Of a stretch of 21,625 nucleotides of DNA, positions 21,310 through 21,625 are shown piece after piece. The position numbers were made by a program, and so were the translations under genes. Every line of letters starts with the position of its first letter. The stretch's first letter is position 1. The DNA lies in NCBI GenBank assembly GCA_964564785.1, contig CAZMCT010000068.1, positions 1 to 21,625 of the forward strand, given 5' to 3'. The DNA is from CAZMCT01 sp964564785. Its GTDB lineage: Bacteria > Planctomycetota > Phycisphaerae > UBA1845 > Fen-1342. The notes under the pieces were generated by a model. The model saw nothing but the letters and a program-made list of their open reading frames with translations, did no database searches and was not told the origin of the DNA.

Positions 21310-21625
21310 CGGGACGCATCGGCGCTGTGCTGCGCGTGCGCACGTCCGATGCATTCGTAAGCCTATATCCAATCGTCACTTACATTTGAGTCGCTTGAAT
21401 TTGCACATGGGGGCCGGTATTGTGGAGCGTGGCGCTGGGCACGTTTTCTGGGCCGTGCCATTCGTGCGCCGGCCAACTGCGCGGCGTGCCAGATTCTGGA
21501 CCCAACCGACGGCCGCAACATCCACGGCACGCCCCGTGGTAGCCGATCTTGACTCTCTGGCGTTGCGGCACCTAAATCGTTATTCATGAGCGCGCGGCGC
21601 GAAGATGGGTAAGTTGTACAAGAGG
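21310..21625. other. 3' intergenic region, no gene established
   Basis: The last 316 bp are less GC-rich at first, with no convincing gene. A hairpin CCACGG-CACGCC-CCGTGG lies at 21522-21539. A promoter-like TTGACT (21549-21554) with CTAAAT 17 bp on (21572-21577) precedes a possible start at 21605. An open frame covering 21269-21589 is arginine-rich and shows no family features. Confidence 0.4.
21605..21625 (+). CDS. Possible first codons of a gene running off the window
   Basis: ATG at 21605 reads MGKLYKR to the window edge. It lies about 28 nt after the promoter-like TTGACT/CTAAAT pair, but only a weak GCGAAG precedes it. Seven codons are too few to identify anything. Confidence 0.22.

Noticed and set aside
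21269..21589. A 106-codon frame overlapping the end of the DUF362 gene
   Set aside because: It is Arg-rich, overlaps the DUF362 coding region in another phase, has no ribosome binding site and no recognisable domain.
1..21625. CRISPR array, tRNA, rRNA, insertion sequence or prophage
   Set aside because: I saw no spaced identical repeats of CRISPR size, no tRNA T-arm/anticodon pattern, and no transposase, integrase or phage structural genes. A tRNA or covariance-model scan would be needed to exclude RNA genes formally.

Overview
The window is GC-rich (roughly two thirds G+C by eye) bacterial chromosome with long, mostly intact housekeeping and signalling genes. A stand-alone CoaC flavoprotein, a pseudokinase/zinc-ribbon/TPR protein, a HexD-like GH20 hydrolase, a DUF362 protein and short TAnnnT promoter boxes suggest a planctomycete or a relative (perhaps Phycisphaerae-like). 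This is an inference; there is no rRNA here to settle it. I see no phage, transposase, CRISPR array, tRNA or rRNA.

Layout. 131-697 (+) coaC, convergent with 714-2798 (-), a double-Cache chemoreceptor. A 345-bp divergent spacer leads to dnaE 3144-6752 (+) and alaS 6855-9737 (+), each with its own promoter-like box. Convergent to these is a two-gene signalling operon on the minus strand: a zinc-ribbon/pseudokinase/TPR protein (12203-14590) followed by a PAS-rich hybrid histidine kinase (9779-12163). Divergent from that operon is an unusual lower-GC island (14630-15035) with a promoter, hairpins and two tiny tandem reading frames of 27 and 16 codons with good ribosome binding sites. Then come a GH20 hydrolase (15040-16572, -), a divergent ABC-2 transporter pair (16689-18427, +), a small three-helix membrane protein (18553-18906, -), purN (19114-19785, +) and a DUF362 protein (20032-21309, +). 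The last 316 bp hold a promoter-like site and possibly the first codons of another gene.

Most noteworthy. (1) Two essential genes, dnaE and alaS, each carry an in-frame insertion built from the same degenerate 8-bp tandem repeat (GGGA plus four bases). In dnaE the insertion has two inverted arms of four units each. (2) The tiny-peptide island beside the pseudokinase operon contains two copies of an ATCTC-N3-GAGAT palindrome that flank the peptides. (3) Three genes (GH20, ABC ATPase, purN) have a -10-like box ending 6-7 nt before the likely start codon, the geometry expected of leaderless mRNAs. (4) The kinase-like protein has HGN in place of HRD and is predicted catalytically dead. (5) A dispersed intergenic repeat (AACAGCCYGTYGAGAAAAGG and relatives) occurs about four times. 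All positions and motifs were read by hand; no database search was run.
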